Positions 26,601 to 41,600 of a stretch of DNA of 64,000 nt are shown piece after piece; positions within the stretch are counted from its first letter, which is position 1; the number at the start of each line of letters is the position of its first letter. The translations under genes and the position numbers were made by a program. The notes beneath the pieces are model-generated. The model worked only from the letters and a program-made list of their open reading frames with translations. It was not told where the DNA came from and searched no databases. This stretch comes from Gavia stellata. Its lineage: Eukaryota > Chordata > Aves > Gaviiformes > Gaviidae. The stretch spans positions 16,708,880-16,772,879 of the forward strand of contig NC_082603.1 in NCBI RefSeq assembly GCF_030936135.1. The letters are read 5' to 3'.

Positions 26601-29600
26601 CAGTACACACCAAGCAGAAGGATGTGCTGAACAGGACCTGTACTGCAGCTCCTGTTGAGATTCCCACCGCCTGACCAGCCTGAGCTGCCACTGCTTTGGT
26701 TATCTTTATAACACTGTGTGGGATTAATTTGAAGTTACGTTTTATATTGTATCTGAAAGTCAATACAGTGTTAAGTCAATGAAGCGTATGTAGTTCAGAC
26801 ATATCTAGTGTTCTAAGACTAAATGTTCTTGGCTTTTTGCAAGATGCTGTCCCCTTACCTTGCTGACATCATTGTATTAATCATGCCCCAATAAAAGTAA
26901 GAAGTACAAGTAACTTTCTAAGAAAATAAAAACTATTGCCTTTTTACTATGGTTTGTTTTGATAGCATTATTTATCATTAATAAATGATGGTATAAAATG
27001 TTTGTGATATAGAAAGGTACTTCTATTTGAAAGAATCTAGCAGGTTTTAATAAAAATTAACAAAATAGCTGTGAGATTAAACATCAGAGATAAAGAACTG
27101 GTCTTTGAATGCATGCAAAAGAATTGAAACAAAACATAACTAACAAAGTTAGAGTTCAGTCAGGGCATTTGAGCATTTAGTTCTACAGAAGAATAATGGA
27201 ACCTTAAACAATTTAGGATTGAGACCTCTCTTGCACGTAATTGTAACCCACACGTAATGTAACCCACACATACTGCTGCTTGTGTATTTCAAACCTACAG
27301 TGAATTCAGGTGTGCAGCTTAATGAGACCACAGGGTATCTTGCGGTATCCAGAGTTTTGGATGTAGTGTATGCGTGCATCCCCTACCCACCCGTAGCAAT
27401 GCTAACTGTTCTTTCTGCTCATGCTTAATTGTTGAAAAGTGCTGGTTTAGAAGTTACTACAGGGTGTTTAACCAGAACCTGTTACTCAAGAGTTTGACTG
27501 TCTTTCCTACTTCAACAGTAGTGCTTTCTTTTGTACTTGTTAGAAACTTCAGTATAGCAGGCTTATGGCTTGATTTTTACATAACTTAACCTACGTTTTC
27601 ATTAAATAAAAAGTTGAGCTAAAAGTTCATCTAATCATAAACTTTTGTAAAAATATCTGTCCAGCTGTCTGCTATACGGATTTTATGATGTATATAGAAC
27701 TGCCTATAGGATCTATGTAAATTTCAAATACTCCGTCTTGCCTTTCTTGGACTTTCTTCAGTAATCTTCTAAATTTCAATGGTAGGCCTTTAAAGATGGA
27801 TATTATTACAAAGTTAAGTAAACATTTTCTAATGCATTTATGGTCATCACTCTTTTCTTTTTAATATCACATTAATTGTAGATCATATTCTTCTTAACTC
27901 TTTATGTGGCTAAAGCACAACTTGCGTGGGTGGCCATACCCAAAATATTTTTGGATGTTTCCTGGAATATAATCAACGTTGTGTATCACCTACTGAACTT
28001 TAACTGGTCAGAGACATACCCAGGAAGAGGGGGTGGAGGGCAGGGAGCAGCAGAAGCAGATTATTATGTTTCATTCTTTGTGCTGAATTCATTCTTCCAA
28101 ATTTTTTGGTGGTGGTAAAGCAAAACAATAGTATGAAGCAGCCGATAGGCAAGATGTTCTAAAGTTTAGGGTGTGAAATCTGCTTTTCTTGTGCTTCCGC
28201 TAAAAAAAACTGGATATGCAGAAAATCACTTCAAACACAAAAATGTGCTATGTGTGAATTCAGAAATTTTGATCTACTACCTGTATGAAAGATAAATCTA
28301 AGCAGACTTTGCTATCTAGTAGAAGCTAAGGAACTTCTCAAGAAATCAACGTCTTTCACCTAAATTACAAAAACCACAGATTGAATCATTTTGTACAAGG
28401 ATGAAGTGGTGGTAAGAATGAGAGAAATCTGTGTTTTCCTTATGAATATTTATCCTGGGCACTTCAGTTAGCCTGTTAGCTAATGTGAGTTCATGGAATT
28501 AAGTCAGAGCAGGCTGACAGGCAACCAAATACGATCAGAGCAGTCGGTGGGAAACACTGAGCACTATTAACTGTGAAATGCCCTTTACGTTGGGACCTGC
28601 CATGTCATCTGGTTCATTTTTCAGTCGAGCCTATGCCTTGGATCACAAGTGGCAGTGAGCAGTCAAGTGTCTGAGCTTATTGGGTGGGGGCAAAAGAGGT
28701 GTGAAAGCAGCAGAGTCTTGAGGTTTACCTTTGAAAAATGTACTGAGAAAATGCAGCATGGACCGTGCCTTCGCTGGAAAGGCAGCGGGAATGTGCATTT
28801 TGAGTAACATTTAGCAAAGCTTGCATCAACAGACTGGTTTTCTTTAGCTAACTTTTTTGAGAGGTATGTTTGAGTTACTAATGAGCTGCTTGCTCCTGTA
28901 AAACACAGTTCCTCTGTTGTTGGTAAGTGAAGGGGGATGGAAGAGAAGAAAAAAGGTATGGAGAGAGACTCCGACTATAATAATCAGATTTTGTGGTCCT
29001 ATTTGGAAGGTGAAGTTGGAAGACTTGTCAACACAGTTGGGCCTTGGGGAAGGGCTACAGAGTCACAATACAGTTTGCTTGTAATGCGACATTTTAAAAG
29101 CTGTTCAATTGGGGGAGAAAAATAAGTAAACTTGAAAGAACATGTAGTTTCCTAGATTGCTGTAGTAGCAAGAGATTAGAAAAGTGCTCTCAGAATGATC
29201 ACTGATGTTACTGTTTCTGTTTGCAGGCTTAGTCTAGCCTTTGAGAACTACCATTCCACTAGAGTTACAGTAGAAGTTGTCTCAGGAGACCCTTCCTGGG
29301 TTACGACTAGGAAAACTAGGTTGTTTTCAGATTTTTTGCTGTTTATGCAGCAGATTATTCTGTTAGATTATTTTTTTCCCCAGAAAACAAGAGCAACTAG
29401 GTATTGCTGAAGTCTGTCAGTACAGCAGGTTACCAATATTTTCAGTGCAGTGCTCAGCACGTTGTTTCAGAAGATGTCACTGCTAGTGATGTCGGAGCCT
29501 GCCCAGATTTGCTGTGTCGTTCCAGAACTCAAGCCAGTCATACTGGGGGCAGGTTTCAAAGCAAGGAGAATCTGTTCTTCCCGGGGAGTAACAGGCATTT

Positions 29601-32600
29601 GTGATCTGGGTTGGATCAACACTGTCTTAGCTGAGAAGAAACTTTGTATTCCAGTGCTTTTTAAAATGAAAACAGCAATGATTTCAAAGAATACGTCGTG
29701 AATATTACGGAAACCATGTTCTGTGAAGAAATTTAAACTGTTCAGCAATATACAGACTAAAGATACAGTGCAAAGCGACTTGATATCAAGAAGTATAATG
29801 TATGGTGGCAGGACCAAAAGGTGCTACAGTTGATAGTGGAAGCTGATGACTAAGGAGAATTGGAGTTATAAGCCAGAAAACTGTGACTATGACAAGAAAT
29901 GATAAGAACAAGAAATGTGAGAAAAACTGTGAGAACAGATTTGAATGAGTGAGAATTTTGCAGTAGCACAGCTGCAGAGAATGAGAGGGAACCAGTATTC
30001 AGTCCAAGGGCAGGCGTACATTTGAGTTGTTGGTGCGCTCTTGAGGGAGGAGATGGTAGCATTTGTTTCTTGAATAGTTTGCAAGTTGTCACAAAATCAT
30101 ACTGGACACCCAGTGAGTAGAACACTTAATTCTTCCAGCCTGCTGATCTGGCAACAAACGCCATGCATGACTACAGGTATCTTACTTGTAAGATGACTTG
30201 GAAACTTTGAGGCACGGCTTGTTCTTACTTCACAGAGTTTAAACTGGTGCCTATGGGAAAAGTGCCAGGAATTTTGGATTAATGCTCACCCATCCCTCCT
30301 TTAAAGACTGTAGCCTAAATTTTGATTTACAGAGAAAACAGTGAGATGTTGGCAAGTTATCAATTATGCTACACAGGTCAAAAAAAATACTGCTGAATAT
30401 TAAGCAAAATGGATACAGCTGTAAAATTTTTGTGCTAAGTAGCATAGTGGGATATAGTGAGATCTTTCAACGTTAGCATTAACAGTGTGTTCTCTGCTTT
30501 TCTGTACAACAGTCCATAATGACAGAAGAAATAAATGTTCAAATACCAGGGCATACTTAATGGTGTCTTTCAGGTTTTTTAAGTACTTTCCCCTTTGGTT
30601 TTCATCTGGATTTTTACGTTCCTTTTACCTTTGGGTTTCTCATGCACAGATATGCCTCCTCTGACATTTGCTTTTGCATGCAATCCTGGTCAACATACAT
30701 GAAATTAACAGGGAATTTTAATTTGTCCTTATGGTGAAAGGTCATTGGCAAAAAGCTCCACTTGACAATAACTGTGTCCTGGTTTTGGCTGGGATGGGGA
30801 TAAAGCACGACACCTTAGTACCCTGTCACTCCCTTTTCTCACCCACTTCCAGTAAAAATCAAAACCTTCTATTTTCCCACTGTTTTAGGTTCTCTGTCTC
30901 AACTTAAAGGGTATGCTATTTATTTATTCTGTGACTAAATAACCACATTTGGCAGACAACTAGAACTGTTCTGCAAAAAAATACTGATTATGTCTTTGTC
31001 ACTGTCTCTCACCTCTGAAGCTAAAGATTAGGTATGTACAGCAATCTATTGACACCATAGAATTTTAACCAGAAAGTTTTAACTCGGGTCTATAATTTAA
31101 AAAAAAAATCTAGAAAACCATTCTTCCTGCTTTTGAGAAGAACACTTACTATTCTGTGCCTTTTTCTTGGTCATTTGCATAACCAGTAAGCTCTTAACAC
31201 TTTTTTGGCCCAGATGTTGTGCTGTGTAAATTTTAGATGTGAGATTCGGAACTGTGTTCTGTAACAGCAGGTGGTGAACAGAATGGGGCAGCTCAGGTGC
31301 CAGTAGCTGGAATTCTGGAGAATAATTTGGGACTGGCCATGTAGTCTGCCTCACTCCCACTTGTGAGGAGTAAGGGCTTCCGAGAGCTTCTGCCTTGATA
31401 CCAGGAGATAATTATGCTTTCATCTTTCCCCATACCATCATAAAGCCTTAAAAAGGGGAGGAGAAAGATCTCATCACAAACTAGTGCCAAGCGAACAATA
31501 AAGAAGTATCAGCATTGGTATATTTGGCCTCTGCAAGACAAATCACTCCTGAGGGTAGTACTTATTTCGATGCAAAGGATGTTTGTAGGCACCACTGAAA
31601 CCATAAAAATTCAGTTTCACTCCATTCAAATTAATAGAAAATGAAAAGTTGATATAGGAACAAATTCCTGCTTAAAATTTAAACTGTATCTTTAAGTCTT
31701 AAAAGCTGGAGTTTCCTTTAGTTATTGTTATTTGTTTTCAGTAGTTTATGACCTAAATTTGTAAAAGTAAAATTACTATTAAAACCCCTGGCTAGACCTG
31801 GATTAAATTCAGTACAAGACGAATATGCTCCCATACTTGTTAGAAATGCAATAAGCTTTCTCAGTCTTTTTTTGACTGAAAAATTGGTAATTTTGTGTCA
31901 CTTTAAGCAAGGACATGGGCCACACCAAATTTCTCCCTATGAAGAATATTAACATCTAAAACTTAGGGCTTTATTTATTTTTCTGTTCATTTTGGTGAAA
32001 AAGTATGTGTGTAGCCTCTTCATATACTATCTTGGAGTACAGTCCTGGCTATTTCTCTTTCTGTATGTGGCCCTGTACTTTATTTACCCTGGAAAACAGC
32101 GACATACAACCTGGTTTCCTGCATTTTTACATGTATGTAAATCTTAGTTTTTGCTGACAAGCACAGTTCCTGTGATAGAGTTGTTAACTCACTTTGAGAA
32201 GCACATGCTTTTATTGTTAAAACTTTTGACCAGAGAGCAGTTTCTTCAAACGCTTACTAGTACTTTAAATTTAGCATGCTGCATGTCAAACATTTGACCC
32301 CTGCTGTGGGGCATAAAGCCTGAAGCTTTAGTCAAAAGTTTCATCAGAATTAAGAAGTGCGAGCTGTTGTGAGGTGATGGGTAACTTTGAAAGTTTTCTC
32401 TTTTATACCTGCTTTTTAACTTACTAAGTTTTCTGTTTGTTAGTCCCAATGACTTGTAAGAAGCTATGCAGTGTGCTTAAACTCTTTCTTGAGATACTGT
32501 TACAGTATTTTTCCAGAGTAGCAGCAATATAGACAGCTGAACTCTTAAACTGGAGATTTGGCATATACGTAGCCCTTAGTGTACAGTGTGTACTGTGTAA

Positions 32601-35600
32601 TTTGGAAAAGATTAGTATAAAAGGACAACTGAAAGTCCATATGATATCATTTATGGTGTGAAATACTGGTTAACATCATCACTCAAACTTAGCATGCTAC
32701 AGGCACATTGAGTAACTTTAATGATTTGTGTCCCTTGAAGCTGGCCAGCATAACTTCATTTGTTTCCAGGAATCCATACACTTGATAAAAACAGTGATGA
32801 TTGCTGTTCTCGTACTACAGATGGAGGGAGGGTTTTTACACTGTAAGAGGACCCAAACAGAACAAGATGCGAGAATCGGATGTGAAGGTTGCCAGAGGAA
32901 TCAAGTTTAACCCAAGGATTCGAGCCTTAGGCATATATTGGCATAAGTGTGTGTCTATCACATCACCTGCTAGTTATTATCTGCATCTGACATTCCAAGA
33001 TGAAACTTGGCATTTGAAACAGGAATACCCTAGTAAGAGGAAGAACTGACTTCTTGGTGCCCCAAGTTCTACCCCCTCCCCTCTGTTCTTCCACTCAAAG
33101 ACAACAGAACTCCAGCCCTACAATTGAATTGCATCAGGTTTAGGTAACAGAGAAGTCTTTACTTTAACTTATCTGTAATAGAAGATTACTATACTGAAAA
33201 AAGATATTTTTAGCTGAAATACTGGTATTAGTATAACTAACTCCTCCTTCTTCTGCATCATTAATGAGGCAGTCTTTTATCCTGGCTATGCAGGACAGAC
33301 ACTGTTTAGCAGCATAAGCTTCTGAGACATTTTAGTTCCTGACAAACTTAAATTTATGTCCTTTAGTAATATGTTAAAATTGCTTGAATGTGTGTGAAGC
33401 TCAGGAAAAAGCCAAATTTAATGTGATCTTAACTGGTATTAAAGAGTATCAAGCTCAAAATGTTTTCTTCTAGCATAGAGAAGTTTTCCAGATTTCTGCC
33501 TCCTCCCTTACACATTCAGGTACAAATGGAGTATTTTGCAGAGTTGTTACTAACTAAAGTTGGTATTTTATACAGCTGTAGTTGAAAATTAGTACGTGAA
33601 TTATTTTTTTATCAAATTTGAAGCCAGTCTAAAAGGACAGTAATGCACAAACTTAGTTTTTCTGCAGCCTCTTCTTAGTTGTGACTTACAGTAGCAAAGT
33701 GATATGTACTGTCAGTCTTCTGAAGACTACTTATAGTAGAACTATTGCATTTCCACTTAAATTTCTACTTATAATTATTCAAAATACTGCCTTTCAGTTA
33801 ATCATCAAATTTTGTGTAGCTTTTTCTATACTGAATACAAAGACAACTCCTTCATGTTACAAACTTTACTAGCAGTCAAGAGCTTGTAATAGGCAAATAA
33901 CACCTACTCTTTTCCTCACACAACTTTAGATCACCTATAATTCTGTCTACTTGCATAAACTTTAGTTTCCTTTCAAAGATATTTCTAACTATTAAATCCT
34001 TATCTCTGAAGCATCAACGAAGAGAGTAGCATTTACAACTTTATATCTCTTTCAAGATTTGTCAGAACAAAGAAATTAACAGTTGGCTTCCTGGTATCTG
34101 GTTTTAAACTTTTATGAAATATTTATATCCATTACTACAATTGAATCTTTTTTTCTACAGTGTTCTGAAACCATAGCTTTTTTCATAGCACTGATAATCA
34201 ATACCTTGAACGAAGCTGCTTAACTACTGCTTTCATCTTTAGTAGATGATGTTTTCTTTTGCTGTGGACTTATAAGACTTAAGTATCTTCCATGAAAATT
34301 CAGCACTTAAAAAAGGACCAAATGTTGGCAAGTTGATTAGTAGTGATGGAAAAAGCCATAAATTTTTTTAAATTTTGTGTCAAAGCTTCCAAATTTTCTG
34401 TGTAGATAGCAATCAAAGGAAAACTGGAACAACTCTGATAGACATAGGGAAAATATGAAGTATTCACTAACTTTGTGTTACATAACTTCTGTTTGTGCCA
34501 TCAGGAGTAAAAGAGCTAAGCATAATGCCTCACTTCTAGTAGTACCCGACAAGTCACTCTCCCTTTTTAATCCCTTCTTGTCACATGTTTAAAACCAGAT
34601 TCTTAAGTTTCCATGTCTTTAGCTTTTCAGATAGATTGAGTATATTTTTCAAAGAAACTATCACCACACCTTACTTTTTGTAACCTAGTTTCCCACCATT
34701 TCAAATACCAAAACCTTTACCATATTTAAGTAAAACTGTACAGTAGCGAAGACAATTCAGAAAATCAGCATATTTAATAGTAATGCTTTTAGTGGCAATA
34801 AGACAAGTTTCCTCACGTGTATAAGCATTTTTTTATTTACTCTCTCTAGATAAGCACTGTAGTTATACCCCAAGACACTTTAAAACCTCTTGAAGAACTC
34901 AAGATTTGAACACATGTGAAAGTACTTCAACAGAAAGTAAATATTTTTCAGGAGAAGTGATAAAATTCCATCCGATTACTTCTAAGTTCCCCAAGCAATT
35001 GGGGTAGCAATTTAATATTCAGCTCAGTTGTAATCTCAAATATGGAATGCATTTGGTATTCAATGAAGAAAATTTTTGCCTTTTTTTCTTTTATATGCTT
35101 GCCAAGAAAGATTAATACAGACACACTTGCAGAAGTCTTTAGGGTCCTCACTCTTACTGGCTTCCATACTTAATTTTTTATTTTTTTTTAATATGGGGAG
35201 GGAGGAGATAGAGTCTGATCTTTAAAATGTGTCTCTTGATGGTACGATCATGGACTTAATTTCCTCTTTAAAAAAAAAAAAAAAGTGATTACCAGTACTT
35301 AAAAATAAATGAAGTTGTAGAAAAAATAGTTGTATTCCAGACAATTCCAGTTGTATTCCAGACAATTCCAACTGCAGAATGGCTAAATTATGACTTAGCA
35401 TTTTCTTTAAGCTACACTGAAACAGAAACTGCCTGAATTTTCAGAAAGCATAATGTTTGCTTCATTTCTAACTAACTAAAGAATTGTGGAAGTGATTAGC
35501 TTAAACCCCGCTCTGTACCCACATGCATGTTAGAGCAGTGATTTTAATGTAGCATGAACTGTCAATATACAAATGACCAACCCAAATTGTCTGCTGTCTT

Positions 35601-38600
35601 CTAAGTGGAATATCAGAACGTACCAAGTTCTGGCCTTTGTACAAATCCTGTTTTTTGTTTTGAACTGGTGTACAGAAATATATTATCTACTGTATGTCTT
35701 GTCTGTACACATCACGTAAGATTTTGTGGGTGAGACCACTTTTGTAAGGTCTCTGTAGGTTCTGTAATGTGTAATAAGAGTATGATGCTATGTTTCGTTC
35801 TTCTGGGGCTGTTTTGGGATATTTCTCCTTTGCACAAATACTTATTTTCATGCAAAATAACTGGCACGATCATGTCCAAGACTGCTGCTCTTCTGTAAGT
35901 TTGAGCAAGCTTTTTGAGTTCTGCCAAATATTCTGGGGGAGACAAATTTAACGCTGTGATCACATAAGCCTTGTTTCCATAGGAAATAAAAATAGCCATT
36001 AAAAGTAGCTTATAAGCTAGTCACCAGGTGTGGAAGGAGAAAGATGATAACCAGCTTCATCATACACCATTTTCAAGACACTAACCTTTCTGCCTTTCTG
36101 GTAGCCCCCAGGAAAGGGGCTACCCACCTTGTACTGTTACTGCCGTCACTATAAACAAATAATGTGGTTGTGCTGCTTCGCAGCAGATTCTTCTATGGAG
36201 CTGTGAACTACAGGTAGCTTTTCTAGTCTGGTTCTCATCTTAGCTATCTAATATCCAAAAGGTGTGATTAAAAAAAAAGGTCATGACATTTTCCTCACAC
36301 TAGGCAGTAATACCTGAGCTGTCTTCCTTTTTTCTTCAATGAAAAAAAGGGGTATCTTGATTATTTTAGACCAGCATTCATCTAAGCACTGAAGAACTTG
36401 TCATCTTGTGCAGAATATTGCACAAAATTTTATACCTTAATCAAGATCTGAATAAGGGAATGGGTTAGTCCATTATCCCGATCTGTAACTAAGGCACCAT
36501 AGCACCACGATTACAAATAGTCTAAGGAAAATAAGTATTACTCAGACAAGCGTTTGAAGTAAAGCCAGAGATACAGGAATTTTCCATTCCCCTTAGAAGA
36601 AACACAGAGAACAGAATACTGTAATTTTTAGTTTGGTCAGTTTGGAGTTGGGGATTACTAATGCTAGCCAAGATGTAGCAATTGCCTCTATCCAAGTAAT
36701 TCAGATAGGTTGGAATTATAATCTCATGCAGTATAAATAGCTGCTAATATCTGGCCTTTCTGGTCTGAAGTCTAAGACTATATGTAAAAAGTCTGAAATT
36801 TACATTTTGATCTGAATGTGAATAGCTTTACATGAGTTTCTTGTTAGGAATTTGTAAGTAACTGGTAGTAGCTGAGCTGATTTTCCATGAGTTAGAAATA
36901 CTGCAAGTACACTCTGTGCTTGCCTGTCTGCTCTCTCAGGGTAGCTCCCTCATTCCCCGTCTTGCTCACTGACCCATGCGGGACAACTTCTAATGAAGAT
37001 AGAAAAGCATTGCCAACTTCCACACTAGTGGAGTTTATATACGCCATAAAATCTTGTGCTCAGATAACTTGTTTTGTTTACAGAAAAAGTAGCAATGCTT
37101 TCAATGACAGAAGCCCTTTTCTCCAACTCACCAATATTGAAAAGTATTGCAAAAGTAACAGGTTTAGGCTGACGCAAGTTTGAGCTGCTTTTCAGCCTCT
37201 TCAGGAGGGGGGAATGAAGGGCAGAGAGTGGAGTGCGGGCCCTGTTAGCTGCCAGTGCTGTTGAAGTTTACTGGTTCCTTTCACATGGATTGACTTCTAC
37301 TGACAGAAACATAAACTGACACACTGAGTGGTGAAGTCTCAACATCTGGAAAAGGAGTTTTAAGTCACCTTGCTAATAACAACTCTGGGCCTCTGTTTGA
37401 TGCCTTTAACTTCAAAGACCATTGCAGGTTTTTTTCTCTTGAAAGTAACAGTGCGCTAACTTTGCAATTAAGACATGAGATCACAGTTTATTCCATCGGA
37501 GTCTTCCCAGCAAGGCCAAAGAAAAGAGAAATAGCAGGCATACCAAAGCTTAAGTTTGAAAGAGACACACACACAACCCCCAGAATCTCCAGCAAGATAA
37601 CTCTTAATGTTGTAGCAACAAGGGGAAAACTTACTAGGTCATCTCCATTAATCATAACCTAGCTAAAAAAGCAAACCCACCATAATCTTTGGCTGAATAA
37701 CTTCAAATCTGTTATATAAAAGTTCCCATGTAGAAATCTACATCTGAGCAGTAGTACTGATGGCACGGCAATTCAGAATTCTTGTGTTCAAAACACACTA
37801 TTTCACTTTTGTACTTCCTGCTAAAGTACAACTTGGGTAGAATATTTTTTCACAAAAGTCATCATTCCTCTGCATCTGTCAAAAGACTGTTCACAAGCTC
37901 CAGCAATTCTTACAGTAGGAAGAACTGTTAAGTGCTTCAGAGCGCTATTTGCAAATAAGCATTTAGTAAAGCCATAAACATTACAGTAAAAGGGATAAAA
38001 GACTTACACCTGTACTCTGATACTTAAAATACAGTTTAAAAGCCAGCAATAAAATTACGGGATAAATGCTATAGCATACTCTTTGAAATGGATGGGGGGG
38101 GGGGGGGGGGGGGAGGAAGAGTTGCAGTTTCCTCTGGTGAAGTAACTTTATAACTGCTTGTGTTACAGATTGCCCTGAAATATGACCCCCAGATAGAAGA
38201 AGATCTGCGTAACTGGATAGAAGAGGTTACAGGGCTGAGCATTGGTGCAAACTTTCAACTGGGATTAAAAGATGGCATAATCTTATGCGAGTAAGCATTT
38301 ATTAAGTAACCTTACTTTTAGCAGCTTTCCACTTCTGAGGAACTAAGGAGGGACTTTCTGAAGACTCTCCTTCAAACACATCAACTATAATAGTCAAAGA
38401 TAGCTGACAGTAGGGTGGGAGAGAGCTTCTTTGAAATTGTGGAAAAGAATGAAAACTTACATCTCCTTTATATTTCAGCAAAGATTGCTAAGTATTTCTA
38501 AATTTAATGGTGAAGCTCTTTTCTATAATAATCAAATGGCACACAAATTCTTATGGTCTGTTAGACTTGTTAGACCTGAGATCTGAGCTAGGCACTCTGC

Positions 38601-41600
38601 ATAAACCAAAAAATTAACCATTTTGATGAAACTAATGCAACTAATCAAGCATGAGTAAAAATATTATATAATGCCTGCACAGATGGTATAAGGATGAGAT
38701 TTATTGTTTAAGCATTTCCCTTTTTTTCACCTCCCCAGGCTTATAAATAAGCTGCAGCCAGGATCAGTGAAGAAAATTAATCAATCAAAACTAAATTGGC
38801 ACCAGGTAAAACAAAAAATCCCCCAAAACTACACCTCTAACCCCTCCAACCCCCAAACAGTTCTTTTGTTTTGTATTAACAAATCTGCTGTGAATATGGT
38901 ACACCTTCAATCTTAATAGCACCAAGTTTTCTATGTGATACGTACACAACAGTTGAGGATACAGCATACATGAACAGCATTTAACAGAAAGCAGCTATAG
39001 CTGAGATGGCTCATAAGTGGCAGTTGAGTATACATATATGATAGTAGTGCTTTAGCTGTTAGGTGACATTTCGGATGGAAGAAGAACACAGAGCCATATA
39101 GCAAGGTCTTTTTCCAAGTTAAAAAAAGCTGTTAACTTTTTTTATTAAATCACAACTGGAATTTTCCATCCAGAGAGTGCTACAAGGTCAACAGCTTGCC
39201 TGTACCTGGACATTCAAGGTCACTGTATGAAGTGTCCTCCTGAGAAAGAGGCTGGAGAGGATGGGTAGGGAAAAGACCTGAACAGTCTCAGAAGAAACGG
39301 TTGTGTAACAGAACTCAGAAAACAGTATGGTGCAAACTACAGTATGTAGTATATTTCAGTATATCCAGATTTCTTTCTTTAAGAGTGCTCTATCTATCTA
39401 GGACTTCCCCCCCATAAGGGACTATCAAAGACAACATGCATTTAGAGCAAGCATCGGAAGGGTTGCTGGTTAGAGTTGATTATCTTTACTGTTGCTGGGT
39501 CTAGCTTAATGCTGCTATGTCAGCCTCTTGTTTTTATTGGCATTGAGCACTTCTAAATCTGGTGGAGGATTTTTATTGTTTTTAAAAAGTTTTAATAGCT
39601 CTTAAGACTTCAGAAGGAAAGATGTGATTCAGTCCTTACTCCTTGTACTCCATCTTGCTTTCCAGTTTCTACAGCGCACAATGATAAAAGGGCTAATAAA
39701 CCCCAAAAGCTTAGTTGAATTTGTCCCAGGAGGTGAGCAAGATAATACCTTCAAACCAAGTTAAGTGTTCTTACTATGCACATGGCTATGTTTTTATTTT
39801 ACTCAAAAAACCAAGTTAAATATTCTTACTATCCACATAGTTAAGTTTTTATTTTACTCAAAATTATCCATTGCTGAATTAGCATGGACACAATGTCAAA
39901 TTTTCCAATTTGAAGCAGGTTTTAGATTAGGATTTCTCTTGAAAGGGACACAGTTGAGGCAGTTCTGTCATCAAAGCCCACTCTGACAAAGTATATGATA
40001 CTCACTGATGGAGAGATGCCAGGCTAGATAGACCCGTAGATTGATTTCTGAAGTCAATATTAAAACTAATGATAAATAATCTCAGGCTTCCTACCAGTCA
40101 CTCTTAACTACACCAATCGTTTTGTCCAGTTTGAACAAGACAAAGAACTTGGTATAAAATAAAGAAACCAACCAACCAACACCAGAAAGCTTTAAAATTA
40201 CTTAGTTTCTGAATTGAAACACTGAGTAGAAAACTGGCTTTTTTGTTTCTGTTTAGCTGGAGAACATTGGGAATTTTATCAAAGCCATCCAAGTCTACGG
40301 CATGAAGCCACATGATATTTTTGAAGCAAATGATCTTTTTGAAAATGGAAATATGACTCAAGTACAGACTACTCTAGTGGCGCTAGCAGGTCTGGTAAGT
40401 ATTTGTACCCCTGGAATTGGCACAAATCCACATGCCAGTTCAGATGTACCCTTACCGCCCACGTAAATATGGAAAACAGCATACAGCCTGTCAGGAGGGA
40501 ATAGATACTACTGTGAGTCTGAGATACTGTAGAGGTTGCACTTCAGAGGGCTGTATCCTACCTCATGCCTGCAGGGTAGGCTTGGAGTGCAGAGTTAGGA
40601 TTCCTGACTGCAGATGGCCTTGCTCTGGAGCTACGAATATGTGTGCACACACAGAACCAGGGAGCACAGGAGAGCACTAATCCCTGCAGAATATCCTTCT
40701 GACAAGATACTTGGGTAGCTTTGGAGTCCACCTGCAAATGGCATGGGGAACTGTTACCTTCTTTCACCCCTGGCAGACAGTTTCTTGTAAGAGATAAAAC
40801 TGCTTGTAGCATCACTTCAGAGCCCAGGGTCAGGGCCATAAAGCCAGTGTTCCAGTAGCAGAAAATATACTTTAAACACTGAATGCTCTATTTTCCCTCT
40901 CCCTAAATAGGCAAAAACCAAAGGTTTTCATACTACAATTGATATTGGTGTCAAATATGCAGAGAAACAAGCACGAAGTTTTGATGCAGGAAAACTAAAA
41001 GCTGGTCAAAGTGTAATTGGCCTGCAGGTGAGTAGGAAATTCAAGTTTGCAGTTAATCTGTTACATTTGAGAACAACTTTCTTCTTTTGATTAACTGATA
41101 CATCGTTTAAGCAAAAACAGCTGCAGAATTGCAAAATATTCTTATCTCTTATCATGGTAGGAGGTATGAGGTTTTAATTCTTGAAAGCAGTTGATTGGCT
41201 TTATAAGCTCAAGTGACTGCCTGGAAGGTTTTTCTGTTTGTTTGAAATCTGCAATAAGAGTGATAAGGAGGAAAGGAACAGCTAACATTAGCAGTATCAT
41301 CTCTGTCCCCTAAAGTGGTTTTAAAGTAGGAATCTTTGGATAGCTAAAGCTCCTTATATGGTAGAAGCTTTTTTTCCCTCTCCACTTTCCTTAGTAGTCA
41401 TAAAAACCAAAATAACTGGCATAAAATCTCAAAATTCCTGTGGTAGAGAAGTTGTGGCAGTGTAATTGAATCATTACTGTCCAGGGTAAAAGTTAATTAT
41501 TACGTTTTCATGCGTACATCTATTCTAATTGCACAGGATGACAGTTGCCTTTATTTTTCCTTTTGAAGCTCAGCACAGAGAAGGGCCAATTTATTACAGG

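Larger units (their letters stand above)
17660..38168 (+). other. CNN3: CNN3 intron 1 (20.5 kb)
   Basis: A very long first intron in AT-rich sequence. Its first 900 bases are still CpG island and hold a second promoter-like cluster. Further in are a C/T homopolymer tract (20.37 kb), an antisense open frame next to an A-tract (22.8-23.3 kb), small tandem repeats (27.2 and 35.3 kb), a 9-bp-stem hairpin (36.1 kb) and a G-run close to the acceptor. No nested gene could be supported. Confidence 0.9.
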
